From NCBI GenBank assembly GCA_001414345.1, contig LLCB01000226.1, forward strand, positions 1-64,000: DNA of 64,000 nt, written 5' to 3'. Below the pieces are notes generated by a model. The model saw nothing but the letters and a program-made list of their open reading frames with translations. It had not been told where the DNA came from and made no database searches. Both the position numbers and the translations under genes were made by a program. How positions within the stretch are numbered: position 1 is the stretch's first letter; each line of letters opens with the position of its first letter. Shown here in pieces: positions 26,032 to 39,493 of this stretch. This stretch comes from Hymenoscyphus infarciens (Eukaryota; Ascomycota; Leotiomycetes; Helotiales; Helotiaceae).

Positions 26032-27562
26032 TTAAGAGTTTCTCCGTTGCTTGCACTTCTCGTGTGCCATGTGGCCGTTTCGTGCGGTCGTTCTCGTAAA
26101 TTCGGCGCCACAATTTGGACAGCTGGATTTAGCCGCCGCCCCCGATTTCTCTCGCTGGTGGCGCAACAAGTTGCTAAATGTAGAAAATTGACGCCCGTTA
26201 CAACCATGCTCCCAACACTGTGGCTTCGGGCGGCTGTGAACTACCCGAACGTGATCACCATTATCTGAAGAGCCGACTTTGGAATTTGGGCTGGGGTGGT
26301 GGGAGTGAGAGTACATGTGTGGCTGATCCGATGCTGACGAGAGAGAATGTGGTCGTCCACTGAAAGGAAATTAGTGATTTGTCAGATTTATGACTGAGAT
26401 GATTGGTAGCTTACACATAGTTGTGGATACTACCCTCAGGCCCACTTTGAGAGTATGGCATTGGAGTAAATGTTGGGGAAGCAGAGAAATCGGCCGGGCT
26501 CATTGTGAAGACTGGACCGTACATATCTTGGTTGGAAGAGTCAGGAAGGGCAGGTGAGTATGGTGTGAGATATGATGAGCTGCTAAGTGCTGGAGATGGC
26601 TGTGCTTGTTGTGATGGTAGACTGTGGTTTGATGGGAGAGGACCGGGAGCAAGTAGAGGAGATGGAGTGAGGCTGCTGCTATATTCTGGAAGTGTTCGTG
26701 GCATGAGATCTGGTGAGGTTCGGTTTGAAACCACATATGGGTTGCTAACCGATCGCTCTCTTCGGGCACGAGTCTTGGAATCTCGTCTAGCATGATCTCG
26801 TTGTCTCTTCAACTCTCTTTGCTCTGGAGTGAGGGATGCCCGTGGGGGACTAGATGAAAGAGAACGAGCGTAAATGGGCATAAGTTTTGGGTCATCGTAT
26901 GCTGAAAGCATAGATGGGTTTAGAGGTGGGCTGGAAATGTATTGCTCTTCCATTTGAAAGTCTGTGAATGTTAGAATGGCCAAATACAAGAGCAAATATT
27001 TAAAACTTACGAGGCCAGGTGTAGGACTGTCGAATGCCGGCATCGAATCTAGCATCGTACTGTTGAATCCCGACGGTGCTATTATATGTGAGTGGGGATT
27101 TCTTGAATGGAAGAAGCATCTTTCATACCTCATATTTGCTGGAATAGAATTGGAACGAAGGATTGGTGGTTGATGTAAGGACTGTAAAGAATTGGATCTC
27201 TGAAAGGACTGTGATGGCTCTAGCCGTAGATAAGGTGTGCTGCCTGAACGTCCTCCTGTAGTTGGTTCTTCTAGATACGACCAGTCGGCATCCAATTCAC
27301 TGTCTGAAAAAAGAGGGAAAGGAGTGAGGTCCTGAGGGGCAGGCGATGATATATGTGAGTTGGATGGGTCCGGATCCTGCTCGATGAAGGATTGAGGTGA
27401 CGTCGTACGAAAGCCAACAGGTCCCAGGAGTTGTTGGTCAGGGTCGGATTCGAAGATGTTTAAGCCCTGAAACTGTAAGGCTGTTGATGATAGATGACTG
27501 TTGGCTCTTGATCTGGACTGACGTGAGTCTTCTGTACCCGGGTCTATATAGAGAGAGTCCAT
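26032..27562 (-). CDS. C2H2 zinc-finger transcription factor
   Basis: Exons on the minus strand are 27562-27129, 27078-27011, 26961-26415 and 26359-26032, giving about 458 aa. The spliced middle reads [20 protein letters not shown] and then PHFQMEEQY. The N-terminal two thirds are Ser/Pro-rich and disordered, with a basic stretch ([19 protein letters not shown]). The C-terminus has two C2H2-type fingers: the first starts [20 protein letters not shown], the second is [20 protein letters not shown]. This finger pair is common in fungal regulators, but I cannot assign an ortholog. The frame upstream of 27562 opens only with GTG; an extra 5' exon is possible. Confidence 0.8.
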
Positions 27563-30500
27563 GAATGCAGTAGGATGAGGGGCTGTGATGACTGTTGATT
27601 TCGGCACATACGCAGGATTTGATGAGATACTCGAAATAGATAGAGAGAGAGAGGCTTCAATCGGCAGGATCTTATAAAAAATCGTGGAGATCGTGTGGGC
27701 AGGGGGTAGCTATGAAGAAAGAAGGGAGATGAGATGAGATGAGACGAGACCTTTTCTACTTGTCGATGTTTCAGCGGATCCTCGAGGCACCAAAGTGGTT
27801 GATGGTACGGGTCTCCGCCTCCACCGGCACAGTCGACAAGGCTCTAAGTAGACAAGCTAGGGGGGTACCCATGCTGGGAGCCCCTGACCCCCTCGACGAG
27901 GTTGAAGGTGGAGTAGCGATTTGCGGGTTGAGTTCTTGAGCGAACATCAATTGCAAGCGTGCAAGCGTGCAAGCGTGTAAGCCGGGCCCTGTCAACACAC
28001 CACACGTCCACGACCGACACGCCTGTCATGATGCTGGGCTGGTCTCTTGGAGAACTGGGGTGGGCATTGGTCGATCGCCTTGCCTTGGCAGAGGATGCTC
28101 TCCCCCGTCTCTTCTTCTCTCGCAGCAACAGAAGCCGCGCCCTCAAGCAACAGCAAGCAACAGCAAGCAAGCAAGCAAGAAAGCAAGAAAGCGGGTTTTG
28201 GGTGGAGAGAACTCTGAATGATTTTCCCCTCTGCAAAAAATAGCTAAAATGGCACTGACATTGACAGGCAACTGGGGTGATCATTGATCAGGGTAGGGCA
28301 GGGCAGGGCAGGCTACAACGTGTCCGAACGAATGAATAGTTGTGGTTTCCACTTGGATGTACAGAACGCTCTTCGATCTCATCTCCTTGTGCGACGGCAA
28401 GGCGTTCTTTGCTCTTCGAGCACACGAAAAGAAGCCTCGCCGTGCCCGGGTAGCTCTGGTAGCCTCGAGCTCTCGAGTCGATGGCCTTGCTTGGATGGAG
28501 AATATCCAAATATAAAAATAAACATGGTGATTCCAAAGAGCCGTGATGTAGGGCCCTGGCTGTTGCCGTCGCACGATGATCTCTTCCGTCGGTACGGGAT
28601 GAAGTAGTACGGACGGACTGAACAGTGAACACTGATTGCTAGCTTAGCTTTTCGCTAGCTGGGAGAGAGCTGCTGAAGCTTTTCCTGTCGAGTCTCCTGT
28701 GATGTATGGCCGCATAGCACAGGTAGCACTACTACCTATTACACTACTGCAAAGCCATGTGTTGGAGATGGGTGACTGATCAATGGTGGCCTCGCAGTCG
28801 AATCGCCTGTAGTTACCGCTCCCCAAACAGACGCTGCTGACTGAACTGGCACCGTTCAAATTGATGTCGACCTACAGAGTGACCTCTCGTCAATAGTCTC
28901 TCCACTGTCCTGCTTCCAGACCACCTGCTGGCCATGTTTTCCCACGGTTTCCTCGCTGCATTTCCACTTGCGGTGCCTGCAGATGCCTGCCTGCCTGCAC
29001 TCAACTCTTTCCAAGCGGCCTTGGGTAACCGCCCGGCGTCTCTCTCTTGCTGCATTAGGCCCCTTCAGGCCCTCTTCATGGCCCCCAGATGGCCACTCTG
29101 CAGCGCTCTTCACCAGCTAATTAGCTGCTACGCCGCACGTCGGCAGCCTCATCTGACCGGCGAACCTCGCTGCGAAATTACCGACCGAGATTGTGTGAGA
29201 AAGTGGTGAGGGGAGAAGGAGAACGAGGCTGTGAATTTGGGAAAAAGAGGGGGAAGTTCCCAGAAGGAGAGCAAATCACTCAGCAGCTCGCGCGCTAAGC
29301 TTCGTTGAAACACGCTAGTCTCAGAAAACATGTGGCACAGTGACAGCAACCACCACTCTTCCGCGGCCCATGTTTTCTCCGGACCAAAAGTAAACAGTTC
29401 GGACTGTACCTAAATTTACCTTTGGCCTTTCCTAGGTAGGCTAGTTACGGGTGGCAGAGCAAAGTTGAGGTACGGATTACAGGTACAGGTACAGGTACAG
29501 TACAGTACCAAGCGACTTCCTACCTTAGACCTACCCACCCATCGTATAACGGCACTATACATTACGCATGACTAGCTCTTACTAGCCTTGCTAGCTCCGT
29601 GCTTCCGTACCTGTACTTAGATACAAATCCACAATCGTAACTGTATGCCGTGCCCCATCCACTGAAGCTTCTATCAAGATGTCGGCGACATGATAACGCC
29701 ATAACACCACCACCCATCTGCATCTGTCAGGTACGCAATCTGAATCTTTCCCGGTGCAAGCCAGAGGCGACTCGCTCCGTATTAAGCCCTCCGGCAATCT
29801 ACTCACATCTAAATAGGGAATGCGGAGAGTACAGCCTCCAAAGAGGGGGTCGGTTTTAGCCGGATCGAGCTCTTGTTGAGCCTCGAGTCTGCAGCAACTC
29901 ATCAAACAATGCAACCCATTGTTGTTCCCTCGAATCCTCGAAACCCCCAGATACGGATGATCTGGTGATCCGGGTCATTCCAGATCCAAAATTTCGAGGT
30001 ACCGGATAGAGAAGTGGCACGTTACTAGAACTAACAAACATACGGCAAAGCCGCCGTCTGGGGATTTGACCGTATCTAATTTGTTTTCTGGTCAGCAGGA
30101 AAGTACAAACCCCACCATGACTAAAACATTTTCTATTTAAACTTCAATTCTTGATCCTCTTCACAACTTTCCATAAAAATACAATGCAACTTGAATGGTT
30201 TTGATTACATCAGTTGTGAGAACGTGGGGGCTTCATGGCTGTGCTGGAAATGTATGTAACAGATTTCTTGTACTTCGTTTCAGTTGGAAGAAGCCTGCCA
30301 AATCTTCAACGGAAGTTGGAATTGTTTGATAAACTATCACAGCCACGGCCTCATTCAAGCACAAAGGCTATGGCGGCCGGCTTGAAGGGGATCCGATCTT
30401 TTTGGGCAGACCACGGTCGCATGAATGGAGAATGAGGCTGACTCTTTGAAAAGATAAGAACCTACAGAAGAAGGTAAATACAACGACTTGGAATCAAAAT

Positions 30501-31794
30501 CCAGTTCACGCCCGGGGATGTTTCGATAAAGGCGAGGAAGGGCACGAATCAAGACAATGTTCCTGTTGATGAAACCATAGTATGGAAGATCCGGAAGATC
30601 ATAAGAAAGGTGGCGAATAGTATACATAGTTTGAAACTGGGCGTTTTCCATGGCGAGTTCTACAGATTTCTGGTCTATCAGGTTATGAATTAATCGGAAT
30701 CTGAATCTGAAATCACCCGGGATGAGGTACAAAATCCAAATGAGGCAGTCTTAAAATGGATTGAATTAAACATTTAACAACTCAATAGAACCGAATCAAT
30801 CTCTTCACATCTTCCAAGTTATATTTCAACTGCTTTATGAGGAAGTGACGAATAGTTCAAGCGAGTGTATTTCACGTGCTCAAGGGGAGATTGGTCACGT
30901 GCAATTGTCAAAGTTTTCCAAGATTCGACCAATCAATTACGCGCATTCCTGTTCGCGATCATCACGAAACATACACCTCAATTTGCACGCAACCCGTTAT
31001 TGATTACTCGGAAACTCGAGTCTATGTTGACCATTCCCAACATTGGCTATTGATCCCAAACACTTCGCTTTCGGCATTCTCATTGCTCTTCACCTGCGTG
31101 TGCCCCTTTGTTTGGGTCGAGCAAGGGACTCGGCGTTTATGGCCCCTCTACATCTCGCCCCCTCTATCTCCACGTACAGTCCAACGTCCAACCATTATCT
31201 AACTTCTCATACTACGTAAAATCCCTCGACCCATCAAATGCAACATTTCACTCTAGCGTAGATCCGAAAAATCAAGGACACGTGGGATCCGAATTTTTTC
31301 AGCACAAGGCAATACGGGGGGTTTGAAGGGGGGGAAGTGTAACCGACTTTGAGAGATAACCAGTTTATGAACACGAGAAACAGAAGATCAACTTGAAACT
31401 TCCGCGTTGGAACTGTCAGATTTCAAACTACTTGTTCCGGGTGGTCATCAAGCTCGCTTTTCGCCTACTTGTGTGGCAAAAACCACACACACGCTGGATG
31501 ATCCTACGTATGACTGGTTGGCTCGCCATTCCTTCGCCGACTTCTAGAAGCAGAAACCCCGAAAAGGGACATTCGATTCGAGATCTCCTTCTTACCGGTA
31601 TATTGATTGTTACGGTCTCACTAAGCCGAATTATTCTTCGCTACTCGCAACAATCTTATTGTATGATCAGCCATCAGTAACTGGGTGAATGACAATTTAA
31701 CTTCATGCTAAGGTTACATTGAGTTTGGGTACAAAAGTTGCGGTTTCAGACAACGGGAACAATTAGATAATTGAGTGTGTGTCGTTGAGACAAG
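27563..31794. other. Gene-poor region between the C2H2 gene and TERT
   Basis: No recognisable gene. A minus-strand frame at about 30732-30450 (LPDLPYYGFINRNIVLIRAL) and another at about 29914-29591 look mildly coding, but no domain, start or intron pattern supports a model. The segment also has AGGTAC-type short repeats near 29480. The last few hundred bases are the TERT 5' flank. Confidence 0.4.
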
Positions 31795-34700
31795 ATGACC
31801 GGCAAAAGAAAGAGAAAGCGTCCTGGTAATGCAACCGAAAGCCATGAGAAACGGCAAAAAACAATTTCAAATACAAGTTTGGCGATCCCAAAGGATTCTG
31901 TTATCAAGCAAGCTTTGCTTACTCAGTTTTACTCCGAAGTGTTTACTCTTCGAGGGTACTTGCTTTCAAAGTTACCAAGCTCTTCCAAAATCAGAAGAAA
32001 GAAGATTTTGCATGTTGGTAATAGTAGAAATCCAGATGAAGATGGTAATCAAGATTTATCTTCATTTCTTGACCAAACTTTGGTTGGTGTCTTGCCTCAG
32101 AGTGATGGCTTGAAAGAAGATAGACGGCAGCAATGGGCAAGTTTGTCCCAGAAAGCTGATGACTCCACGTCAACTTTTATAGACTTAAATGCCGTGGGAA
32201 GATTTTCACAATCAGAGGTGAGTTTGATCTAGTGCAATGGAATTGGCATTTTATGGACACATCCTTCTTTGCTGTTTTGTGATCGCATCTAACTTATGGC
32301 CATTAGATTGTCAACAAATCAATTTGGATGCTTATCTTCTCAAAAAGTTCACCTTCGTACGGACGCGTTCAACATTTACTTTGCCAAGGATTCCAAAGAG
32401 AAATAAATTCAAGAATGATCAATCAAGGTCAAGGACATACTTCGGCGATTCCTGGTGTAGTCTCAACTTATCCAAATAGTCATGTCACAGCAATGAGATC
32501 AAGACCATGGCCCCAAGTTCTACTTCTTCTGGGAAAAGAAGGGGAGAATGTCATGGCTGATTTAATAATGGATTGTGGTATATTCATTGAGACTGAGGCA
32601 GGTCATGGTGTTTATCATCAACTAAGTGGTTAGTCTCAGAACTTGAACTGCGTACTGAATGTGAACTAACATTGGCAAGGTATACCTTTGGGTGAGCTTC
32701 GTACCTTGCCGAAGACTTGCGAGAGCGACCCCAAGACCCATTTACCTGTGTCGGAAAAGACCGGCGGCAGTGCTGTCAAGCCTTCGATCCACAATCCTTC
32801 GAGCATTGTGTTTGTCCGAAGTCGGATGCTCTACTCTCGTGCAGAATTGAATGCACAAGGAGGAGTTAGGTTTGGATTTAGGCATATTCGTATGTTTTCT
32901 ATCACCTCTTCTGTTCCACTGGCTAATAATACAGATGTTCTAAACCGTTATGCACTTGAACCAAACAAACCACATCGCAAAGAGGATTCTTCAGAGTCAT
33001 GGGGAGAACTACCCCTCGACCCCAGCACAATTCATATCATGATGTACCTATTCCCTCGCCAATTTGGACTTCACAATGTTTTTACTAGTGAAGTTGATCA
33101 TCGGCAAACTGTTCAACCATATAAGGATTATACTCTTCGGGAAGACGAGATTTATGACATATACTCCGGTCCAACAACACCCAAATTACCAAAGAGGTTG
33201 AGGGGAAAAATTGCCGAGCTGGTGAGGAACTTGCAAGTTCAACATAAGCGATGTGCTTACAAAAAGTTACTCGAACATTATTGTCCTGTAAGTATCGCAC
33301 AAACCATGCTATAAGTATACGCTAATCTTACAGGTTAACGCTGCCGCTTCGGTTTTCCAATTGCCCTTAACGCAATCACAGAAAAGCAAAGAATCGTCTG
33401 CCATTTTCAAGACCCAGAACACTATCAGTACAGCTACTATCGGTACAGCTACTGAAATTGCAAGCACTACGGGGACCAAAGATGTATCTCCACCGAAACC
33501 GTCTTCTATGATGGACTATGCAACACCTATCCCAATGGTGTCTGCTTTTTGCCGCTCTGTCTTATCAAATATCATCCCAAGGGAATTCTGGGGAACAGGC
33601 GAGACTCAGGCTAACAACAAGAAGAGATTTCTTTTGAATGTGGATCGCTTTATCGAGCTGCGTAGATTCGAGAGCTTCTCTCTTCATGAAGCTACACAAG
33701 GTTTGCAGGTGAGTCAGTTTACGAGTTCTTGAATTTGCATCACGATAAACTCTCAACAGACAACTTTCCTAACCCGCAACCAGATCTCACAAATTGAATG
33801 GCTCCAACCCCTCAATTGTGCCAACAACAAAGCCTCCCAATCAGACACAAAAAAGCGCCTAGAAATATTCCAAGAATTCCTCTACTACACCATAGACTCC
33901 CTCCTAATCCCCCTAATCCGCGCAAACTTCTACGTAACAGAATCCAACATCCATCGCTACCGCCTTTTTTACTTCCGTCATGACGTCTGGAAATCTCTCG
34001 CCGACCCAGCAATGACTTCCTTGAAACTCAACATGTTTGAAGAAGTAAAATTGGAACAAGCACAACAGCTGTTACAGCGTAGGACATTGGGATTCAGTCA
34101 AGTGAGGTTACTTCCCAAAGAAAGTGGGATAAGACCGATTATGAATTTGAAGAGGAGGGTGGTGAAGAAGGGGACGAAGAGTTTGGGGGCTAGTATTAAT
34201 AGTCTTCTTACACCGGTTTATAATGCGCTTTGCTATGAAAAGGTATTCCCCCCTCTCTACAATTTCTCTCCACAAACCCCGAATGATGAATACTAACAGA
34301 ACTCAAGCAAACGAACCCCGACCGTCTCGGCTCAGCAATGTTCTCAGTAGGCGACCTCTACACCCGCATGAAAACCTTTAAATCCCATCTCCTCACCCTC
34401 GACCTACTTAACAAACCCCTCTACTTTGTCAAAGTCGACGTCCAATCAGCATTCGACACCATCCCGCAATCCGCAATCCTAGATCTCATGGCCACCATCC
34501 CAACTGAAGAAGAATACCGTCTCACCAAACATGTAGAGATTAAACCCGGAGCAGGCTACCGCGATTCCCTTTCTCATTCAAAACACGAGCAATCAAAACC
34601 CATCCGTGCATGGAAAGCAACCGCCAAAGCTTCGGATGATTATACGACTTTCTCGGAGAATTTGAATGGGAGTTTGGGGAAGGAGAGAAGGAATACTGTT

Positions 34701-36467
34701 TTTGTGGAGAATGTGGTTGTGCAGACTAGGGGGACGAAGGGGCTTCTGGGGTTATTGGGGGAACATGTTCAGAGGAATATGGTAAAGATTGGGAAAAGGT
34801 ATTATCGCCAAAAAGAGGGGATACCACAAGGTTCCATCCTGTCCTCCCTTCTCTGCAATTACTTCTACGCTGATCTTGAAGCTAAACACTTGGGTTTCTT
34901 GAAGCAAGGGGAGGGAAAAAGTCTGCTGTTGAGGCTTATTGATGATTTTTTGCTGGTTACTACGGATAAAGAGCATGCGAAGAGGTTCCTGGAGAGGATG
35001 CATGAGGGTGTTGGGGAGTATGGGGTCAAATGTCATCCTGGGAAGAGTCTGGTTAATTTCGAGGTTTGGAGTCAGGGACAGAAGGTTAAGAGGGTTGTTG
35101 GGAAGAGGGACTTTCCATTTGTTGGGTGTATCGTTGACATGAAGGATTTGGGGATTTCTAGAGATAGAACACGGAGAAGGGAGTTGGGTGAGCTTTTTCT
35201 TATTTTCTCTGCTTTTCTGGATTTGATTTATTTGGGTTGTTTTATCCATGGGTGTATGAACAAGTCCTCGTTGAAGGCAGTAGGATTTTTCGGGTTTTCA
35301 TTTTCATTTTCATTTGGGTGGAGATGGTAGGATTCTGGATGGATCGTGGCTAACATCTAAAGTAGCAATTGTCGACTCGCTCACAGTCGAATTCTCGAAA
35401 ATGCCGGGAAGATCATTTCATCGGAAAGTCCTCAGTAAGCTCACCCCTCCTTATTTCCCCCTCTATTTGATTTTCGTTGTGGCGCGTCAAAAAAAATCCC
35501 GTTGCTCGTCATCCATCGCATCATCTCTGGTGGTGAAATCTGCAATGCACAGACCTGTTCATGGTGTCAATTACGTGAAAGACTGCCACATACGACCATA
35601 GACTGAGGAGAATTGGGCATCCCGTCCGCTCTGCCATACACAAGCCTCAGATCGGCAGATTAGTAGTTGGGTGGGTGACCACCAGCGAATACCTGCTGTT
35701 GTATGTTTTTGTCCTTTTTTTGCTCGATATTCCTAGACCCTCTCTTTCTCTCTACTTCTTATTCTCATGGTTCTATTCCCGGACCTTTGTTGTTCCTCTT
35801 TTTTTGTTTTTTGGCGAGGTTTGGTGTTTTGATGAGGGCAATACTAATTGTCACAGATGCATTCAAAATCCAATCCCACGCCATGTTCCTAGACACAGCA
35901 TTCAACTCCCTCCCAACCGTTCTCTCAAATGTGCATGCAGCGTTTATCGAAACAGCTACGAAAATGTGGACTTATGCCAAATGTTTACCTGTTGGGAAAC
36001 AACCTGGGATGAAGTTATTAATTAGTGAGTTTTCTCCCTCGTGAGGTGTGCGGGAAGAGTGGGGTAAGAGGGGAACGCACCGGGAGTTGAGATGCTGACG
36101 GGAATTAAAATAGAAACTATCTCTGATGTCATCGAACTCGCGTTCATCCTCATGAAAAGCAAGGAGAGGAATAAGAGGAATGCGGGGTTTAGATGTGTGG
36201 TTCGGAAGGTGTGGGTTGAGTGGTGAGTTTATTTTTCCTTTATCCTTTCCTGTTATTGTCCATCCATCTCTCACTCGGAGATGCAGAAGCGGAAACAAAT
36301 ACTGATGATAGCATAGGCTTGCGATGAATGCCTTCCGAGAGGTATTAAGTAAAAGACAAAGTCGGTACGGAAAGATAATTGAGTGGTTGGATGGAAAGAC
36401 TGAGGAACTAGAGAAGAAGGAAAAGAAGAGTTGTGAGTTTTTGAAGGGAGCTGTTGGGAGATTTTGA
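31795..36467 (+). CDS. TERT: Telomerase reverse transcriptase
   Basis: TERT copies the telomerase RNA template onto chromosome ends. Eleven exons give 1173 aa: 31795-32217, 32307-32628, 32680-32889, 32935-33287, 33334-33708, 33784-34242, 34308-35187, 35363-35434, 35857-36024, 36114-36222 and 36317-36467; all phases agree. The TEN region has VQHLLCQGFQR and RPWPQVLLLLGKEGENVM. The RNA-binding domain includes RHIHVLNRYALEP, QFGLHNVF and NIIPREFWG. RT motifs 1 and 2 are RYRLFYFRHDVWK and RLLPKESGIRPIMNL. Motif A is FVKVDVQSAFDTIPQ, motif B' is EGIPQGSILSSLLCN and motif C is LLRLIDDFLLVTT, so all three catalytic Asp are present. The C-terminal extension has SHAMFLDTAFNSLPTVLSN. Most introns are 45-90 nt; the intron at 35188-35362 is 175 nt, and that at 35435-35856 is 422 nt and contains a 5S rRNA gene. 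Confidence 0.95.
35588..35706 (+). rRNA. 5S ribosomal RNA gene within a TERT intron
   Basis: The 119-nt segment begins ACATACGACCATAG and ends CTGTTGTATGT; the two ends pair as the 5S helix I. The internal control region is intact (TAGTAGTTGGGTGGGTGACC, then ACCAGCGAAT). A T-run at 35706-35710 follows, as expected of a Pol III terminator. Helix II differs from the usual ascomycete sequence on both arms (CTGAGG with CCTCAG) but still pairs, which argues for a functional variant rather than a decayed copy. It lies on the same strand as TERT, wholly inside intron 35435-35856. Dispersed 5S genes are known in filamentous ascomycetes. Confidence 0.92.
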
Positions 36468-36719
36468 TTATTTTCGTCCGGGTAGTGCTTTTGATGTGTG
36501 TAAGATTCCTAGGTGTGTTTGTTGTGTGAAAAGTTTCAGGAGAATCAATATTGTTGCCCAAAAGGGTTGGGGGGGGATTGAGAATTGCGAAATGTACAGT
36601 ACTTGGTTCAACCTGTCGTCCTAGCCATAAATTCGGAGGCAGTATGGTCCGACAAACGTGGAATTCAAGTAGCATTTAGATGTAAAACTGGAACAGAAAG
36701 CTTCGAGGTAAGTATTCGA

Positions 36720-37180
36720 TCGGTTGGATAAAGACAATTTACAGAGTGTCCACTAACTCCGGCGAATATTTTTCGTGAGTTGGCTGGATTTACTCTCGGG
36801 TAACTCGTGGATAACCATCGACAACCCATGCCTTACTCACGAGTAACTCATAGCTTACTTGTAAATCACCTGTGAACAACCGAGGTAGCTCACGAACATT
36901 ACTCTAGCTTGGCGCACTCAAAGATAAAGCATGGCTTACTGGGAGCTTACTCGTAGCTTACTCGGAAATCCTTTTTGGCTCCCAATTATGAACTGTGGAT
37001 TACTCGTAGATAACTAGTAGCTTACCTGACAACTACTAGCTTACTTACTTCTAGCAGCTTACCTGAGAAAAACAAGCTTACCTACGACTTTCTTTGCAGC
37101 AGCTTACCTGACAATTGCAAGATTACGTGCAAATCTCTTTTAGTAGCTTACCTAACAGTAACAAGCTTACCCTTGACTCT
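36720..37180. repeat. Degenerate AGCTTAC repeat cluster
   Basis: Just downstream of TERT, words such as AGCTTACCTGAC, AGCTTACTCG and GAGTAACTC recur many times. From about 37020 to 37165 they form roughly three units of 57-60 bp, each starting AGCAGCTTACCT or a close variant. No coding frame. A related cluster, in reverse orientation, lies at 51280-51460. Confidence 0.65.
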
Positions 37181-39493
37181 CGTTCTAACCACCAAACGTA
37201 GAGAGCAGCGTACTAGTATTTGTCTAACCTACTCGTGGAGGCATTTCGTTGGTTTACTGGATACCCCCCAAATTCGAATGCGCGCTTTCATCGCTCACCG
37301 GATACCTCAACACCACGGAGTACTCGTACTATCCTCAAACGACTGCGTGTATCTCAGCTCTCCATCCAAATTTGTTATTGCCCCGGAAATTCTCCAACAA
37401 TCGTGGAAATTGTTCCACATGATTTAGAAGAATCAAAATATCCAACTTCTCATTCTCGAACACTTGCGCGCGCGCTTTCCAGAACCACACCTCACGATTC
37501 TCTACTTATCAAACTTTCCACCAACCCGCACTGCTAAATCTCGTCTCGTCTCGGCCAAGCTCCAATGTTTCGGGGGCATTCTATCACATTTATGTGGAAT
37601 GTACGAAACGGTACCACTTCTGAAACGTCCGATTTTAGGGTTTCTCCTTCTTCTGTCAGTCATTGTTTTGCACTGACGGAGGGGCAAGGCTGCCCTGTGT
37701 TGCACGCGGGCGGGTGTTTGAGAGCTTAAAATGTACGAACGTCCGAGTTTGAGGTTTGTAGGTAGGTGTAGGGCTGGGAAGCGAAAACAACGAAGATATT
37801 TTGCGATTTAGAAGAATGGGATTTTTACTTGATTGATGGATAGCGAAAGAGTTTGAGATTCTTGATGGCGATTGGAATCTTGGAAGATTACAAGTACCCC
37901 GCCAAAATTGATGGGGAAAGGCCTCTCTTTCGGTTAGTTTCCCCAACCTAGGGTTGGAATAAGTGAACCAGCCACAGTTGGATCAAAACACCGGGGGACG
38001 CCACAAACGGGATGTATTCAGACGGTTTGACGCCTCAACTGGTCATAGGTTGACCGGTTGCGAGGGGAAAGAAAGGGACTAATGATCGAAAGAGAGGCCG
38101 GGATGCGGGGAAGCTAGGTTTAGTTCTTGATAGAGTCAGTTGTACCATCTTAGTAGAAGGATTGCTGCTCCTCACGATGCTCGTAAATGGAATCTTGCCA
38201 ATGGAAGAAGTACCAGGAGACTCTCAGCGTTGTAGCCAGCACATCGCACATCATACCCTCCTTGCTATTTTCTAACCTTGCTGTCGCATCATCATCATCA
38301 TCATCATCCCCTCTTTTTCAGATGCAAATGCAGGTATGAACCTTACACAGAACCAACTCTCAAGCAGCCAAAGACCAACTTTGTAATCCCAACAGAAATC
38401 AATCATTTGCAATCTCTCTTGTTGTTCTTCATCTCGATCGTGCACCATTCATCCATTGTGCAGACGTTGGTGGCTTTATATTAGTCGACGAATCAGACTC
38501 CACTGCTTATTTAAAGGGAAGCAAAGGGGGAAAAGCCGCCGCAGTCTAATCCCATAATCTTAGCGTGCGAAGGCGATTCAGGGGTTCTGTTCTGACTTCG
38601 CTTCGTCTGGAGTCGGGACGGTCGGAATTTGGTCCTTTCCTGGAGACGAGGAAAACCGATGCTCCACGAAAGAAGCTTGGAATTGAGAGGAAAAGAACGA
38701 TAATTACGACGAGGGAGAGAGGGAGTTGATATCAATTATTACCAAGGTCGTTGTCGTTGAGGCTACCTCCGTTCACCGCTATTCCACTCCACTCTTCGTT
38801 GATCTCATAAAGCTTCGGTGTTCCAGGCCAGGACGTGGGGACCTTGAAGCCTGTATTTGGACGCTAGCACGTACCATTGCATCCCATCCGCGTCGCCCAT
38901 CATCCGAGCTGTGCACCTGCAGGCTGTCTTGTCCAGCCTGAAGTGTTCTGTCGCTTCGTCCTGCTACTGCTACTGCTACTCGAGTACTACTGCTACTGCT
39001 ACTGCTGCACCCACGACATCATCACCTCCACCACCATCACCACACCTTCACACTAGAAAATACACAGCTTCTGCAGCACTACCACTGGACTACCACTACC
39101 ACTACCACTACCCGCCCAACCCCTCTAATTCACCTTAAACCTAATTCGCCTGAATCGACTTCACTATACCACCACGCTCTCTTTACAGTCCTTCACTACG
39201 GTCGCTATAATTTTTACAACCACCACCTTCATTTCAACCTCCTAGAACCCCCTATTCATCCCAACCAGCTCTACCACCTCTACCACCTCTACCACCTCTA
39301 CCACCTCCAATCCTCCATCTAAAAACCAACATCCCTCTACAAATAGAAAACGACCATTTCAATACCGTAATACACCTTCAATCCCACCCGCAGACCGAAT
39401 TTTCCTACCTATAATCTCCCCCCAACCGCCAACATAGCTTCTTTACACAGACCCCTTACCTCGCACTCCCCATCCGTCTTTTCCAAAGATGCG
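37181..39493. other. Gene-free region and TBC gene 5' flank
   Basis: No gene is recognisable. From about 38940 to 39480 the DNA is rich in CTACTG and TACCACCTC tandem words and is strongly pyrimidine-biased. It directly precedes the TBC start codon, so it is probably a long 5' leader and promoter. A (CAT)n run lies at 38287-38308. Confidence 0.5.

Noticed and set aside
28284..28632. Overlapping frames on both strands around 28-29 kb
   Set aside because: GC-rich sequence leaves open frames by chance; no start context, domain or intron pattern.
34752..35249. Long minus-strand frame opposite the TERT catalytic exon
   Set aside because: It is the antisense shadow of strongly conserved RT motifs on the plus strand.
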